Source: an uncultured Clostridium sp. (GTDB lineage: Bacteria > Bacillota > Clostridia > TANB77 > CAG-508). From it: a stretch of 14,458 bases of DNA. Location: contig CAMMFK010000040.1 in assembly GCA_946496115.1 (NCBI GenBank), positions 1 through 14,458 of the forward strand. Reading direction: 5' to 3'. Position 1 is the stretch's first letter; every line of letters begins with the position of its first letter. Below the pieces are notes generated by a model. The model saw only the letters and a program-made list of their open reading frames with translations. It made no database searches and was not told where the DNA came from. The position numbers and the translations under genes are program-made. Positions 7,201 through 13,571 of this stretch are shown here, in pieces.

Positions 7201-8601
7201 CGTTCACTACTAGCTAGTATGAATAAAAGAATTGCTAAAAAGAAATCTGAAAATTCTAATAATGGAAATTATGAAATTGACAAGAAAATATTTACAAAAG
7301 ATATGCGTAAAGACTATACAATATTAATTCCACAAATGGCACCTGTTCATTTTGAATTATTAGAATCAGCAGTTGAAGCTTGTGGATACCATGTACATTT
7401 GCTTAAAGAATGCACTCCACACACAGTTGAAGTAGGCTTAAAATACGTAAATAATGATGCTTGCTATCCATCTATACTTACAACAGGTCAAATGATTGAA
7501 GCATTAGAATCAGGCAAATATGACTTAAATAAAACCGCATTAATAATGTCACAAACAGGTGGTGGATGTAGAGCTACAAACTATATTGGATTTATTAGAA
7601 AAGCTCTTAAAGATGCAGGTTATCCAAATGTACCAGTTATATCATTTAATGTTGTTGGTATGGAAAAAATGCCTGGATTTAAAATAACTCCAAAACTTGT
7701 TGAAAACTTAATAAAATGTGTAATTTATGGTGATATTCTTCAAAAAATGCTTACCAAAAACAGAGCATATGAAGTAAATAAAGGTGAAACAAAAGCTTTA
7801 TTTGATAAATGGATGGAAAAATGCAAAAAATTAGTTGCTAAATCAACCATGAAAGAGTTCAAACAAAATATTTATGATATGGTAGAAGACTTTGAAAAAA
7901 TAGAATTAAATACTTCAGTAGAAAAGCCTAAGGTAGGTATTGTTGGTGAAGTTCTAATTAAATATCATCCATTTGGAAATAACTTTGTTGCAGATAAATT
8001 AGAGGCAGAAGGTGCTGAGGTTATACTTCCAGACTTTATGGGATTCATTAAATTTATTGCTACACATAAAATAACTTTTAACCAATTAATTAAAACAGAT
8101 GCTACTAAAGCTAAGATATTCAAGTTAGCAATAAAATTAATTGAAATTCTTGAAAAAGACGAGAGAATAGCCCTTGAAAATTCTAAAAAAGGATATTTAC
8201 TACCTTGTGATATCTTTAAGTTAGAAGAAAATGTAAAAGGAATTCTTTCAATAGGAAATCAAACAGGTGAAGGTTGGTTCTTAACAGCTGAAATGGTTGA
8301 ATATATAGAACATGGTATTCCAAATATAGTTTGTGTACAACCATTTGCTTGCTTACCAAATCATGTCGTTGGTAAAGGTGTAATAAAAACAATTAGAGAT
8401 ACTTATCCAGAAGCAAATATTTCTGCTATTGATTATGACCCAGGTGCTTCTGAAGCAAATCAAACAAATAGAATTAAATTATTAATGGCTGTTGCTAAAG
8501 ATAATTTAAAAGCTAAAAATAATAGTAAAAAGGCTATTGAAAAGGAAAATGCTCATTCAAGTGAGAATAGCTTAAAAAACACAGAAAAAGCTAAGAAATA
8601 A
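4264..8601 (+). CDS. 2-hydroxyacyl-CoA dehydratase activase-like fusion protein (two BcrAD/BadFG ATPase domains plus dehydratase-like C-terminus)
   Basis: A 1445-residue protein. Two ASKHA ATPase domains of the HgdC/BadF/BcrD type stand in tandem. The first (about 5-260) has DVGSTT at 10-15, C125 in GTCAGGTG and C164 in RCGVF. The second (about 320-580) has DAGSTTTK from 325, C445/C449 and C484. The Cys pairs sit where dimeric activases bind a bridging [4Fe-4S] cluster. A Cys motif follows (C610, C613, C617, C636), then a DUF2229-like region with C726, C751 and C768, and a dehydratase-like part with GCGVDAVTTDQ near 939-949, NNDACYPS (C1067), GGGCRATNY (C1102) and C1363. The last 35 residues are a Lys-rich tail. 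The family drives ATP-dependent low-potential electron transfer; its substrate here is unknown. It starts a probable operon with the YqeG-like gene. Such giant fusions are widespread in Clostridia but poorly characterised. Confidence 0.9.
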   Translation: MSNTLHVGLDVGSTTVKIVVMDEDLNIIYENYQRHFSDTKNTVCQVLEKLAEDYKDYTYTIALTGSGAMSAARFLDLPFIQEVVACKRAVEKYIPQTDVVIELGGEDAKIVYFGKSIEQRMNGTCAGGTGAFIDQMASLLNTDSQGLNELAKKHKMIYPIASRCGVFAKTDVQPLLNEGADKEDIAASIFQAVVNQTISGLACGRPIRGNIAFLGGPLNYLSELRQRFIETLHLTPEQTIVPENAHLLVAKGAALDSIENKPISNEKLKAKIQMLKVSHDSTSTPLEPLFVTDEDYKEFKERHDKDKVEKGNLKNFKGDCFIGIDAGSTTTKLVVTDSDDRLLYSLYRSNEGNPLKSVMQMLRDLYKVLPKDAKIRYSGVTGYGEKLIQTALNVDLNEIETIAHYTAAQRFLPDVTSIVDIGGQDMKYIKIKDGTINNIMLNEACSSGCGSFIETFAKSLNLSIEDFVKAALESRNPVDLGSRCTVFMNSKIKQAQKEGSTVGDISAGLSYSVIKNAIQKVMKVRDVNTLGKHIVVQGGTFYNDAVLRAFELIVGKEVIRPDIAGLMGAYGVAILARKQFEANMDMEYMSKISKEEDLDKLKIETSHVRCNGCENHCLLTINKFSNGQRHISGNRCEKGEGIVTGKKELPNLYKYKFERLFNYTPLEEKDAKRGTIGIPRVLNMYEDYPFWFTFLTKLGFRVVVSEKSNRKTYEKGMESMPSESVCYPAKLSHGHIISLINKGIKTIFYPCMPFSRKEYTKADNHYNCPIVISYSEVLKNNIPELKEKGINFLNPFLPFEPKKLAETIMSLPEFEEYNFTKKELLEAAKEAETEYQHFKDDVRKKGEEALEYMEKNNVHGIVLAGRPYHVDPEINHGIDTLITSLGLCVLSEDSISNQTEVKRPIRVVDQWVYHARLYAAADFVGKHDNLELVQLNSFGCGVDAVTTDQVEEILSSFDKMYTLIKIDEVNNLGAVRIRIRSLLASMNKRIAKKKSENSNNGNYEIDKKIFTKDMRKDYTILIPQMAPVHFELLESAVEACGYHVHLLKECTPHTVEVGLKYVNNDACYPSILTTGQMIEALESGKYDLNKTALIMSQTGGGCRATNYIGFIRKALKDAGYPNVPVISFNVVGMEKMPGFKITPKLVENLIKCVIYGDILQKMLTKNRAYEVNKGETKALFDKWMEKCKKLVAKSTMKEFKQNIYDMVEDFEKIELNTSVEKPKVGIVGEVLIKYHPFGNNFVADKLEAEGAEVILPDFMGFIKFIATHKITFNQLIKTDATKAKIFKLAIKLIEILEKDERIALENSKKGYLLPCDIFKLEENVKGILSIGNQTGEGWFLTAEMVEYIEHGIPNIVCVQPFACLPNHVVGKGVIKTIRDTYPEANISAIDYDPGASEANQTNRIKLLMAVAKDNLKAKNNSKKAIEKENAHSSENSLKNTEKAKK

Positions 8602-8642
8602 GTTTATATTATATTTTAACAGAAGTTTAATTAGGAGGCTTT

Positions 8643-9122
8643 ATGGGACATTTAACACCCAAGGATAGTTACAGTAATATATCAGATATAAGTTTAGATT
8701 ATTTAATATTAGATGTAGGCATAAAAGGTTTAATATTTGATTTTGACGGTACTTTGCTTAGAAATAAAACTGTATCTGTAGATACATTAAATTTTCTAAA
8801 AGAAGCAAAAAAACGAGGTCTAAAATTATCTATTTTAAGTAACAATCCTTATGTTAGCAAAACAATTTTAAAAACAATAAGTATACCTACGACAAAAAAG
8901 TTCGCTTGTAAGCCTCTTAAAAAGCCATTTCTTGATATGGCAAAAACCATGAAACTTCTACCTGACCAAATAGCTGTAATAGGAAATAATAGAATCTCAG
9001 ACATATGGGGAGCAAATAGAGCAAATATGTATTCAATATACATTCAAAATCTGAATAGTCATAGATTTAAAAAAAGGGTAGAGGATAGGTTAAAAGATTT
9101 AGGTATAAAAAAAATAAAGTAG
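8643..9122 (+). CDS. YqeG-family HAD-superfamily (IIIA) phosphatase-like protein
   Basis: A 159-residue HAD protein. Motif I is DFDGT at 33-37 (D33 nucleophile, D35 acid/base); motif II is S66 in LSNN; motif III Lys is K90 or K93 in KPLKKP; motif IV is IGNNRISD at 113-120, ending GANRANMYSIYI. The N-terminal LTPKDSYSNISDI followed by GIKGLIFD is typical of YqeG/Gep4-type phosphatases. Two departures: DFDGT instead of the usual DLDNT, and Asn115 where the family normally has the first Asp of GDxxxTD, leaving D120 as the sole motif IV acid. A strong AGGAGG (8633-8638) sets the start. It lies 41 bases after the activase-like gene with no terminator between, so co-transcription is likely. YqeG in other Firmicutes sits near ribosome-assembly genes; the substrate is unproven. 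Confidence 0.87.
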   Translation: MGHLTPKDSYSNISDISLDYLILDVGIKGLIFDFDGTLLRNKTVSVDTLNFLKEAKKRGLKLSILSNNPYVSKTILKTISIPTTKKFACKPLKKPFLDMAKTMKLLPDQIAVIGNNRISDIWGANRANMYSIYIQNLNSHRFKKRVEDRLKDLGIKKIK

Positions 9123-9144
9123 AAAGTAAAAGTCTTTCTACTTT
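9116..9144. terminator. Bidirectional terminator between the yqeG-like gene and the 553-residue gene
   Basis: AAAGTAGAAAG (9116-9126) pairs over 11 bp with CTTTCTACTTT (9134-9144), loop of seven. A T-rich run follows on the plus strand and an A-rich flank gives a T-run on the minus strand. The stop codon of the plus gene lies inside the left arm. Confidence 0.82.
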
Positions 9145-9148
9145 TTAT

Positions 9149-10810
9149 TTATCTTCTTCTTGCTTGTTCTTCTTCCATATCAGTTATTTCGCCAGTTTCT
9201 AAATTTATTACTTTTTTAGGTTCTCTTATGAGCTCAGGCATATCTTTCTTAGGATTAAGCATCCAAGAAATATGTGTAACATATTTAGCATTCGTGTCTC
9301 TCGGTCCAACTAATCCAGCTCTTGCAGAAATATCCTTTCTTTGCTCTGAATTTAATTTAAATAATAAATTAGTTTTTGCTGTATATCTTCCTCTTTGAGA
9401 TGATTCAACAATAAAATCTTTTCCACCTCTATAAACAGGAAAAACATCTTTTCCACTCACATTTTTAACAGATCTAGTTAAACTTCCTTTAATCATATGC
9501 AACATAAGTGGAGCATTAAATCCTTTCAAATCTATCACTATTAAAGGTTTATTTGTGTTTTCCATTTCGTCACTTTCAAAAGATATTCCAGCATTTCTAT
9601 ATTCATTTGTATTAACTATAAAACTAATCATTTCTTGAATTGCTATGTCTTTTTGATCATATAAAATTTGCGAGCGATTATTAAGTAATAGAACATTATA
9701 AGACATTGCATCTAAATCATTAAATCCATAGTAGTCAATATCTCCTTGTTCAAAAATCTCCTCTATATCAAAAAACACTGTAGCTAAATTGCTATTCCTA
9801 TCTACTAATTTAGTTTCCACCGAATTCTTTTTATCATTTTTAAATTTTGTTATATAAGGGACTATTGCTCTATATTCAGCTAAATAATACATTATATCCT
9901 CATCTATAAGCTCAAATTCTCTTCCTTCACTAAAATCAGTAAAATTATTTGAATTTTGTAAAACATATATTACTTCGTTTCTTCTCTCTACTTCTTTTAC
10001 AAGTCTATTAGTCCAAAATGCATTTAAGGCAACTAATTCAGATACTGAATAGTTTTTCAACTTATTTTTATCCATTAACTCCTGTTCAAACGTTTTTCTA
10101 TCTTTTATTCTAAAACTAGAAGGCATAGATAACTTTTCTAATGTATGATTATATTCATTTTCATAATTATTCAAAGCCCCTATTTGTCTTAAAAAATCTA
10201 TTTTTAAATAAATATTATTTGCTAAGATTTGTGTCAAATCTACTTTTATCATTTTTCTTAGTTCTTGAAAATATGCTTTTTCTTTTCTTTGAATTTTGTT
10301 ATAATCATATGCAGAAAGTTTTCCAGCAACTATTTTATTTGTATGATCTTCTATTTCTTTTAATTCTTCTTGTATTCTTCTATCATTTGGATACCTTTTT
10401 AAATAATCTTTTAACTCCTTATATCTTAAAATATACTCAGAATAAAAAAAAGTTTTAACAAGCGATTGATAATCGTTTTGCAAATTTCCCGTAAATTCTA
10501 TGTCCTTACCACTTGTATTTTCTTTAGAATTCATTTTGTTAACAATAGAATTATAATCTCTTGAATTAAGCAAAGATTCAATGGCTATATATCTATAAAT
10601 TTGCGAAGACCTAATTGTATTTGTTTTTAATATCAATTCTTCAAGTGCATTATTATATCCTTGAATACAGTCTAAAATAGAAGCTTTTGGACTAGCTTCT
10701 CTCATTCTAGATATTAACTCTTGAAATGATTTTAAATCTTTTCTAAAAAAATAAACGTCTCTATCTGTAAGACTCTTTGTCATTAACCTTATTCTTCTAC
10801 TTAAACTCAT
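9149..10810 (-). CDS. Unrecognised 553-residue charged, mainly helical protein
   Basis: I do not recognise this protein. It has no signal peptide, no membrane segment and very little cysteine. The N-terminal two-thirds (to about 330) is Lys/Glu/Asn-rich and looks alpha-helical, with heptad-like charged stretches near 125-190. The last 120 residues are less charged and contain beta-like strands (PLIVIDLKGFNAPLMLHMIK near 435-455, then a Gly/Arg segment), ending in EEEQARRR. No nuclease, kinase or transposase motif is visible. A GGGGA ribosome site precedes the ATG by about five bases, and an extended -10 promoter lies upstream. Codon use looks like its neighbours. It is monocistronic between serine tRNAs and a terminator. 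It is clearly a real gene by length, signals and composition; function is unknown. Confidence 0.85.
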   Translation of the reverse strand: MSLSRRIRLMTKSLTDRDVYFFRKDLKSFQELISRMREASPKASILDCIQGYNNALEELILKTNTIRSSQIYRYIAIESLLNSRDYNSIVNKMNSKENTSGKDIEFTGNLQNDYQSLVKTFFYSEYILRYKELKDYLKRYPNDRRIQEELKEIEDHTNKIVAGKLSAYDYNKIQRKEKAYFQELRKMIKVDLTQILANNIYLKIDFLRQIGALNNYENEYNHTLEKLSMPSSFRIKDRKTFEQELMDKNKLKNYSVSELVALNAFWTNRLVKEVERRNEVIYVLQNSNNFTDFSEGREFELIDEDIMYYLAEYRAIVPYITKFKNDKKNSVETKLVDRNSNLATVFFDIEEIFEQGDIDYYGFNDLDAMSYNVLLLNNRSQILYDQKDIAIQEMISFIVNTNEYRNAGISFESDEMENTNKPLIVIDLKGFNAPLMLHMIKGSLTRSVKNVSGKDVFPVYRGGKDFIVESSQRGRYTAKTNLLFKLNSEQRKDISARAGLVGPRDTNAKYVTHISWMLNPKKDMPELIREPKKVINLETGEITDMEEEQARRR

Positions 10811-10860
10811 TTATTCCCCAATCTTTAAGTTTCAAAAGTTTGCTTTTTCAACTGTTATAT

Positions 10861-10889
10861 ATTATAGCAAAAAAAATAATATAAAGCAA
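10861..10889 (-). promoter_or_regulatory. Promoter of the 553-residue gene, embedded in the tRNA terminator
   Basis: On the minus strand, TTGCTT (plus 10884-10889), exactly 17 bases, then TATAAT (10861-10866) with a TGC extension. The -35 lies in the 3' arm/loop of the preceding terminator hairpin and the T-run fills the spacer. Confidence 0.7.
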
Positions 10890-10902
10890 ATACTTTATAT
10901 TA
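10869..10902 (-). terminator. Intrinsic terminator of the tandem tRNA-Ser unit
   Basis: TAATATAAAG (minus strand) pairs over 10 bp with CTTTATATTA (plus coordinates 10877-10886 and 10893-10902), loop of six, followed on the minus strand by ATT... with eight Ts (10869-10876). It starts four bases after the tRNA CCA end. Confidence 0.78.
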
Positions 10903-10905
10903 CTT

Positions 10906-10998
10906 TGGCGTAGGTGAGAGGATTTGAACCTCCGCGGCCCTAAAACGAACCCTACAAGTTTAGCAAACTCGCCCCTTCAACCACTTGGGTACACCTAC
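10906..10998 (-). tRNA. tRNA-Ser (GCU anticodon)
   Basis: Cloverleaf on the minus strand: acceptor GTAGGTG/CACCTAC, three-base-pair D stem, anticodon stem CGAGT/ACTTG with loop TTGCTAA (anticodon at plus 10962-10964), long variable arm (GGTTC/GGGCC with two wobble pairs), T stem GGAGG/CCTCT with TTCAAAT loop, discriminator G and encoded CCA. The long variable arm confirms a class II tRNA; the anticodon reads AGC/AGU codons. Confidence 0.96.
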
Positions 10999-11024
10999 AT
11001 ATATCATTTAATTATATATAAAAA

Positions 11025-11116
<92 letters not shown>

Positions 11117-11147
11117 ATAATAGGCTACGACATTCGTAACAGTATTT

Positions 11148-11177
11148 ATAATAACACATTTTATTTAAATATGTCAA
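11148..11177 (-). promoter_or_regulatory. Promoter of the tRNA-Ser pair
   Basis: On the minus strand, TTGACA (plus 11172-11177), 18 bases, then TATTAT (11148-11153, five of six matches). The predicted start is about 25 bases before the UGA tRNA. Confidence 0.7.
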
Positions 11178-11186
11178 TAGTTTTAA

Positions 11187-11222
11187 CAAAAAAAGTGCGG
11201 TGGCTACTGCAAAGTAGCCACC
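11187..11222 (-). terminator. Strong intrinsic terminator of the parB-DUF4446 unit
   Basis: GGTGGCTACT (11199-11208) pairs perfectly over 10 GC-containing pairs with 11213-11222 around a GCAA loop. On the minus strand it is followed by GCAC and a run of seven Ts. It lies 12 bases after the DUF4446 stop codon. Confidence 0.92.
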
Positions 11223-11234
11223 TAAAAAGTAAAG

Positions 11235-11705
11235 TTATTTACTTATCTTCTCCATAGCAATATTTATGGCTTCTTTTTCTTCATAAGATAAATTATATTT
11301 AGAAGTACCCTTTACTATAGGCTTTGAATATACATTAGAGTTATCTTGTCCATAAATAGAATTAATAACTATTCCATTATTTTCTCTATCAAGCAAAGCT
11401 AAAGTAAAACTTAAGCTATTTTTAGTATTTCCAAAGGCATCATATTTATATAACCCAACCTTTTTAATGCAATGAGAAAGTTCATTATTTATATTATTGC
11501 ATACTTCTATTATTTGGTCATCTCTTTTATTAAGTTCATTTACTTGTGAAACATAACTTTCAATCATTTTTGCAAAGTCTTTGCCTTCTCCCAATTTATT
11601 CATATTTTTTTCATACTCTTTATATATCTTTATAGAAATACCTAAGCTTATAATTGCGATTATAAGAGAGATAATTGATAAGATAACTAAATATATGTCT
11701 TGCAT
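11235..11705 (-). CDS. DUF4446-family membrane-anchored protein
   Basis: A 156-residue protein with one N-terminal membrane helix (about 4-26), a helical stretch at about 28-75 and a C-terminal DUF4446 domain. The domain is recognised by KKVGLYKYDAFGNTKNSLSF at 81-100, then LALLDRENNGIVINSIYG (102-119), YSKPIVKG (126-133) and YNLSYEEKEAI (137-147), which closely follow the family pattern. It is the last gene of the parB unit: the ribosome site AAGGGGTG overlaps the parB stop, with 12 bases between the genes. DUF4446 genes are commonly found next to parB in Clostridia and Bacilli, which suggests a link to chromosome segregation or the cell envelope, but no function is established. Confidence 0.9.
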   Translation of the reverse strand: MQDIYLVILSIISLIIAIISLGISIKIYKEYEKNMNKLGEGKDFAKMIESYVSQVNELNKRDDQIIEVCNNINNELSHCIKKVGLYKYDAFGNTKNSLSFTLALLDRENNGIVINSIYGQDNSNVYSKPIVKGTSKYNLSYEEKEAINIAMEKISK

Positions 11706-11717
11706 GTTTTACACCCC

Positions 11718-12572
11718 TTATTGTTGATTTTTAATTAAATCTAGTAATCTTTCTAGGTCATCATTTGAATTATACTGAATAATTATTCTTCCACTACGTT
11801 TTTTTGGTGTTAATTTTACTTTTGTTCCAAAGAAACTTTGAAAACTATCTTCAATTTCTCTATATAAAGGTTCATATTTAGCTGTAACTTCTTTTATAGT
11901 CTTTCTATTTTTCATAGATTTTTCTAATTCGTTTACAGATTGTCCTTTTTCTATAATTCTTAAAGCTGCTTTATATTGTTTATCTGGGTCTGTTATTGAA
12001 AGTAATGTTCTACAATGTCCTTCTGTTAACTTACCTTCAATAGCTAGTTCCATTACTCTTTTATCTAAATTAAGTATTCTTAATGTATTTGTTACAGCTG
12101 TTCTATTAATACCTAATTTATCAGCTAACTCTTGTTGTTTTAAATTATAATTATCTATGAGTTCTCTATATCCTAAAGCTTTTTCAATAGGATTTAAGTT
12201 TTCCCTTTGTATATTTTCTATTAAAGATATTTCTTTAACCCTTTGCTCATCTTCATTTCTTATTAAACATGGTATCTCTGTTAAACCTGCTATTTTAGCA
12301 GCTCTCCATCTTCTCTCACCAGCTATTATACTATAATAATCTTTTTTTTGCTCTACTATAATAGGTTGTAAGATTCCATAAGTTTTAATTGATTCAGCTA
12401 ATTCATTTAATGTATCTTCATTAAATTTTTTTCTTGCTTGAGTTGTATTGGGTTCTATTTCTATTAATTTAATATTTTTTATATTTTCGCTACTATTTTC
12501 AGATTGCTTCATTTCTTTTAAAACTGCACTTTCTGCAAATAATGCATCTAAACCTCTTCCTAATCCTGCCAT
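11718..12572 (-). CDS. parB: Chromosome-partitioning protein ParB (Spo0J)
   Basis: A 284-residue ParB/Spo0J protein that binds parS sites near the origin, clamps DNA using CTP and loads condensin. Order seen: the N-terminal LGRGLDALF at 4-12 (ParA-stimulating region in the family), a ParB/sulfiredoxin-like CTP domain with GERRWRAA at 85-92 and ENIQREN at 119-125, a helix-turn-helix region at about 146-167 (QQELADKLGINRTAVTNTLR), and a C-terminal dimerisation domain at about 235-284. Length is normal. The ribosome site is AAGGAGG. It has its own probable promoter in the 147-bp gap after parA. No noc paralogue is seen between rsmG and parA, unlike Bacillus subtilis. I found no full parS site in the window. 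Confidence 0.96.
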   Translation of the reverse strand: MAGLGRGLDALFAESAVLKEMKQSENSSENIKNIKLIEIEPNTTQARKKFNEDTLNELAESIKTYGILQPIIVEQKKDYYSIIAGERRWRAAKIAGLTEIPCLIRNEDEQRVKEISLIENIQRENLNPIEKALGYRELIDNYNLKQQELADKLGINRTAVTNTLRILNLDKRVMELAIEGKLTEGHCRTLLSITDPDKQYKAALRIIEKGQSVNELEKSMKNRKTIKEVTAKYEPLYREIEDSFQSFFGTKVKLTPKKRSGRIIIQYNSNDDLERLLDLIKNQQ

Positions 12573-12604
12573 ATGTATTCCTCCTTAATAATAAATTTTC
12601 ATTT

Positions 12605-12634
12605 ATTATATACTCATTAACTATGTTTCGTCAA
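12605..12634 (-). promoter_or_regulatory. Internal promoter for parB-DUF4446
   Basis: On the minus strand, TTGACG (plus 12629-12634), 18 bases, then a perfect TATAAT (12605-12610), about 30 bases before the parB ATG. This allows parB expression independent of parA. The rest of the 147-bp gap shows only AT-rich sequence. Confidence 0.68.
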
Positions 12635-12719
12635 TATTTTTTTATTAAATATTACCAATTTTCCTTGTTATTCTGCCATAAAATAAGTTTTTGAAATTAT
12701 GTGTTTTTATTATGTATAT

Positions 12720-13484
12720 TTATTGCTTATTCTTTTTTAATATTTCTTTTGCAAGTTTTTCATAGCTTCTAGCCCCCTTTGACATAGGATCATAAATAGC
12801 TATTGGTAACCCATAACTTGGAGCCTCACTTAATCTAACATTTCTTGGAATAACTGTTTCAAACACTCTATTTTCAAAGTATTTGTTTACTTCCTTAACA
12901 ACTTGATTCGACAATTTTGTTCTTGCATCATACATAGTAAGAACAGCACCTTCAATAGTTAAATTTCTATTATAATATTTTCTAACAAGCTCTACTGTTT
13001 TTAGAAGTTCTCCAACTCCTTCTAATGCAAAATATTCGCATTGAACTGGTATAAGCACACTATCTGAAGCACTAAGAGCATTAAGCGTAATTAAACCAAG
13101 TGATGGTGGACAATCTATAAAAACGTAGTCATAATAGTCTTTAACTTTATCTAATTTATCTTTAAATCTATACTCTCTACCTACTGCAGATACTAGTTCA
13201 ACCTCTGCTCCTGCCAAACTCATGTTCGCCGGGCACACATCAAGATTTTTGACTTTTACCTTTTGAATAGTATTAGATATTTCTACATCATTTATTAATA
13301 CATCATATGTCGAAAATTCGCAATCTTTACTAATGCCTAAACCACTTGTCGCATTACCTTGTGGGTCAGCATCAACTAACAATACTTTTTTATTTTTTTT
13401 AGCAAGTATTGAGCTTACATTTATTGTGGTTGTAGTCTTTCCGACTCCTCCCTTTTGATTTGCTACAGATATTATTTTTCCCAC
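12720..13484 (-). CDS. parA: Chromosome-partitioning ATPase ParA (Soj)
   Basis: A 254-residue deviant-Walker-A ATPase that forms dynamic nucleoid-bound dimers and works with ParB in origin segregation; in Bacillus it also regulates DnaA. Motifs: KGGVGKTTT at 11-19 (signature Lys and P-loop Lys), LLVDADPQGN at 35-44 (Walker A'), and FIDCPPSLGL at 122-131 (Walker B region). I start it at the GTG at 13484, giving the usual VGKIISVANQKGG opening, because GGAGGG (13491-13496) lies seven bases upstream. An ATG 18 codons earlier (13538) is in frame, but those residues are hydrophobic, unlike Soj, and lie upstream of the predicted transcript start. Length then matches Soj (about 253). Confidence 0.96.
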   Translation of the reverse strand: MGKIISVANQKGGVGKTTTTINVSSILAKKNKKVLLVDADPQGNATSGLGISKDCEFSTYDVLINDVEISNTIQKVKVKNLDVCPANMSLAGAEVELVSAVGREYRFKDKLDKVKDYYDYVFIDCPPSLGLITLNALSASDSVLIPVQCEYFALEGVGELLKTVELVRKYYNRNLTIEGAVLTMYDARTKLSNQVVKEVNKYFENRVFETVIPRNVRLSEAPSYGLPIAIYDPMSKGARSYEKLAKEILKKNKQ

Positions 13485-13490
13485 TTTTGT

Positions 13491-13496
13491 CCCTCC
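13491..13496 (-). promoter_or_regulatory. Ribosome site that decides the parA GTG start
   Basis: GGAGGG on the minus strand, six bases before GTG at 13484. It lies inside the longer reading frame, so it argues against the upstream ATG at 13538. Confidence 0.85.
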
Positions 13497-13509
13497 ATTT
13501 CTCCTAAAT

Positions 13510-13538
13510 ATGATATAAAAAAAAATACAATATGTCAA
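13510..13538 (-). promoter_or_regulatory. Promoter of parA, embedded in the rsmG terminator
   Basis: On the minus strand, perfect TTGACA (plus 13533-13538), exactly 17 bases, then TATCAT (13510-13515, five of six). The -35 is in the loop of the rsmG terminator, and its T-run forms most of the spacer. Start of transcription is predicted near 13503, about 20 bases before the GTG start. Confidence 0.8.
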
Positions 13539-13551
13539 TAAATATTGTATT
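13517..13551 (-). terminator. Intrinsic terminator after rsmG
   Basis: AATACAATAT pairs perfectly over 10 bp with ATATTGTATT (plus 13524-13533 and 13542-13551), loop of eight, followed on the minus strand by an uninterrupted run of Ts (13517-13525). It begins 20 bases after the rsmG stop codon. Confidence 0.8.
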
Positions 13552-13571
13552 CTTTTTTATAAAATTTACAA

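Noticed and set aside
10141..10458. Plus-strand frame opposite the 553-residue gene, rich in F, L and Y
   Set aside because: Typical antisense composition of a Lys/Glu-rich gene in AT-rich DNA; no ribosome site.
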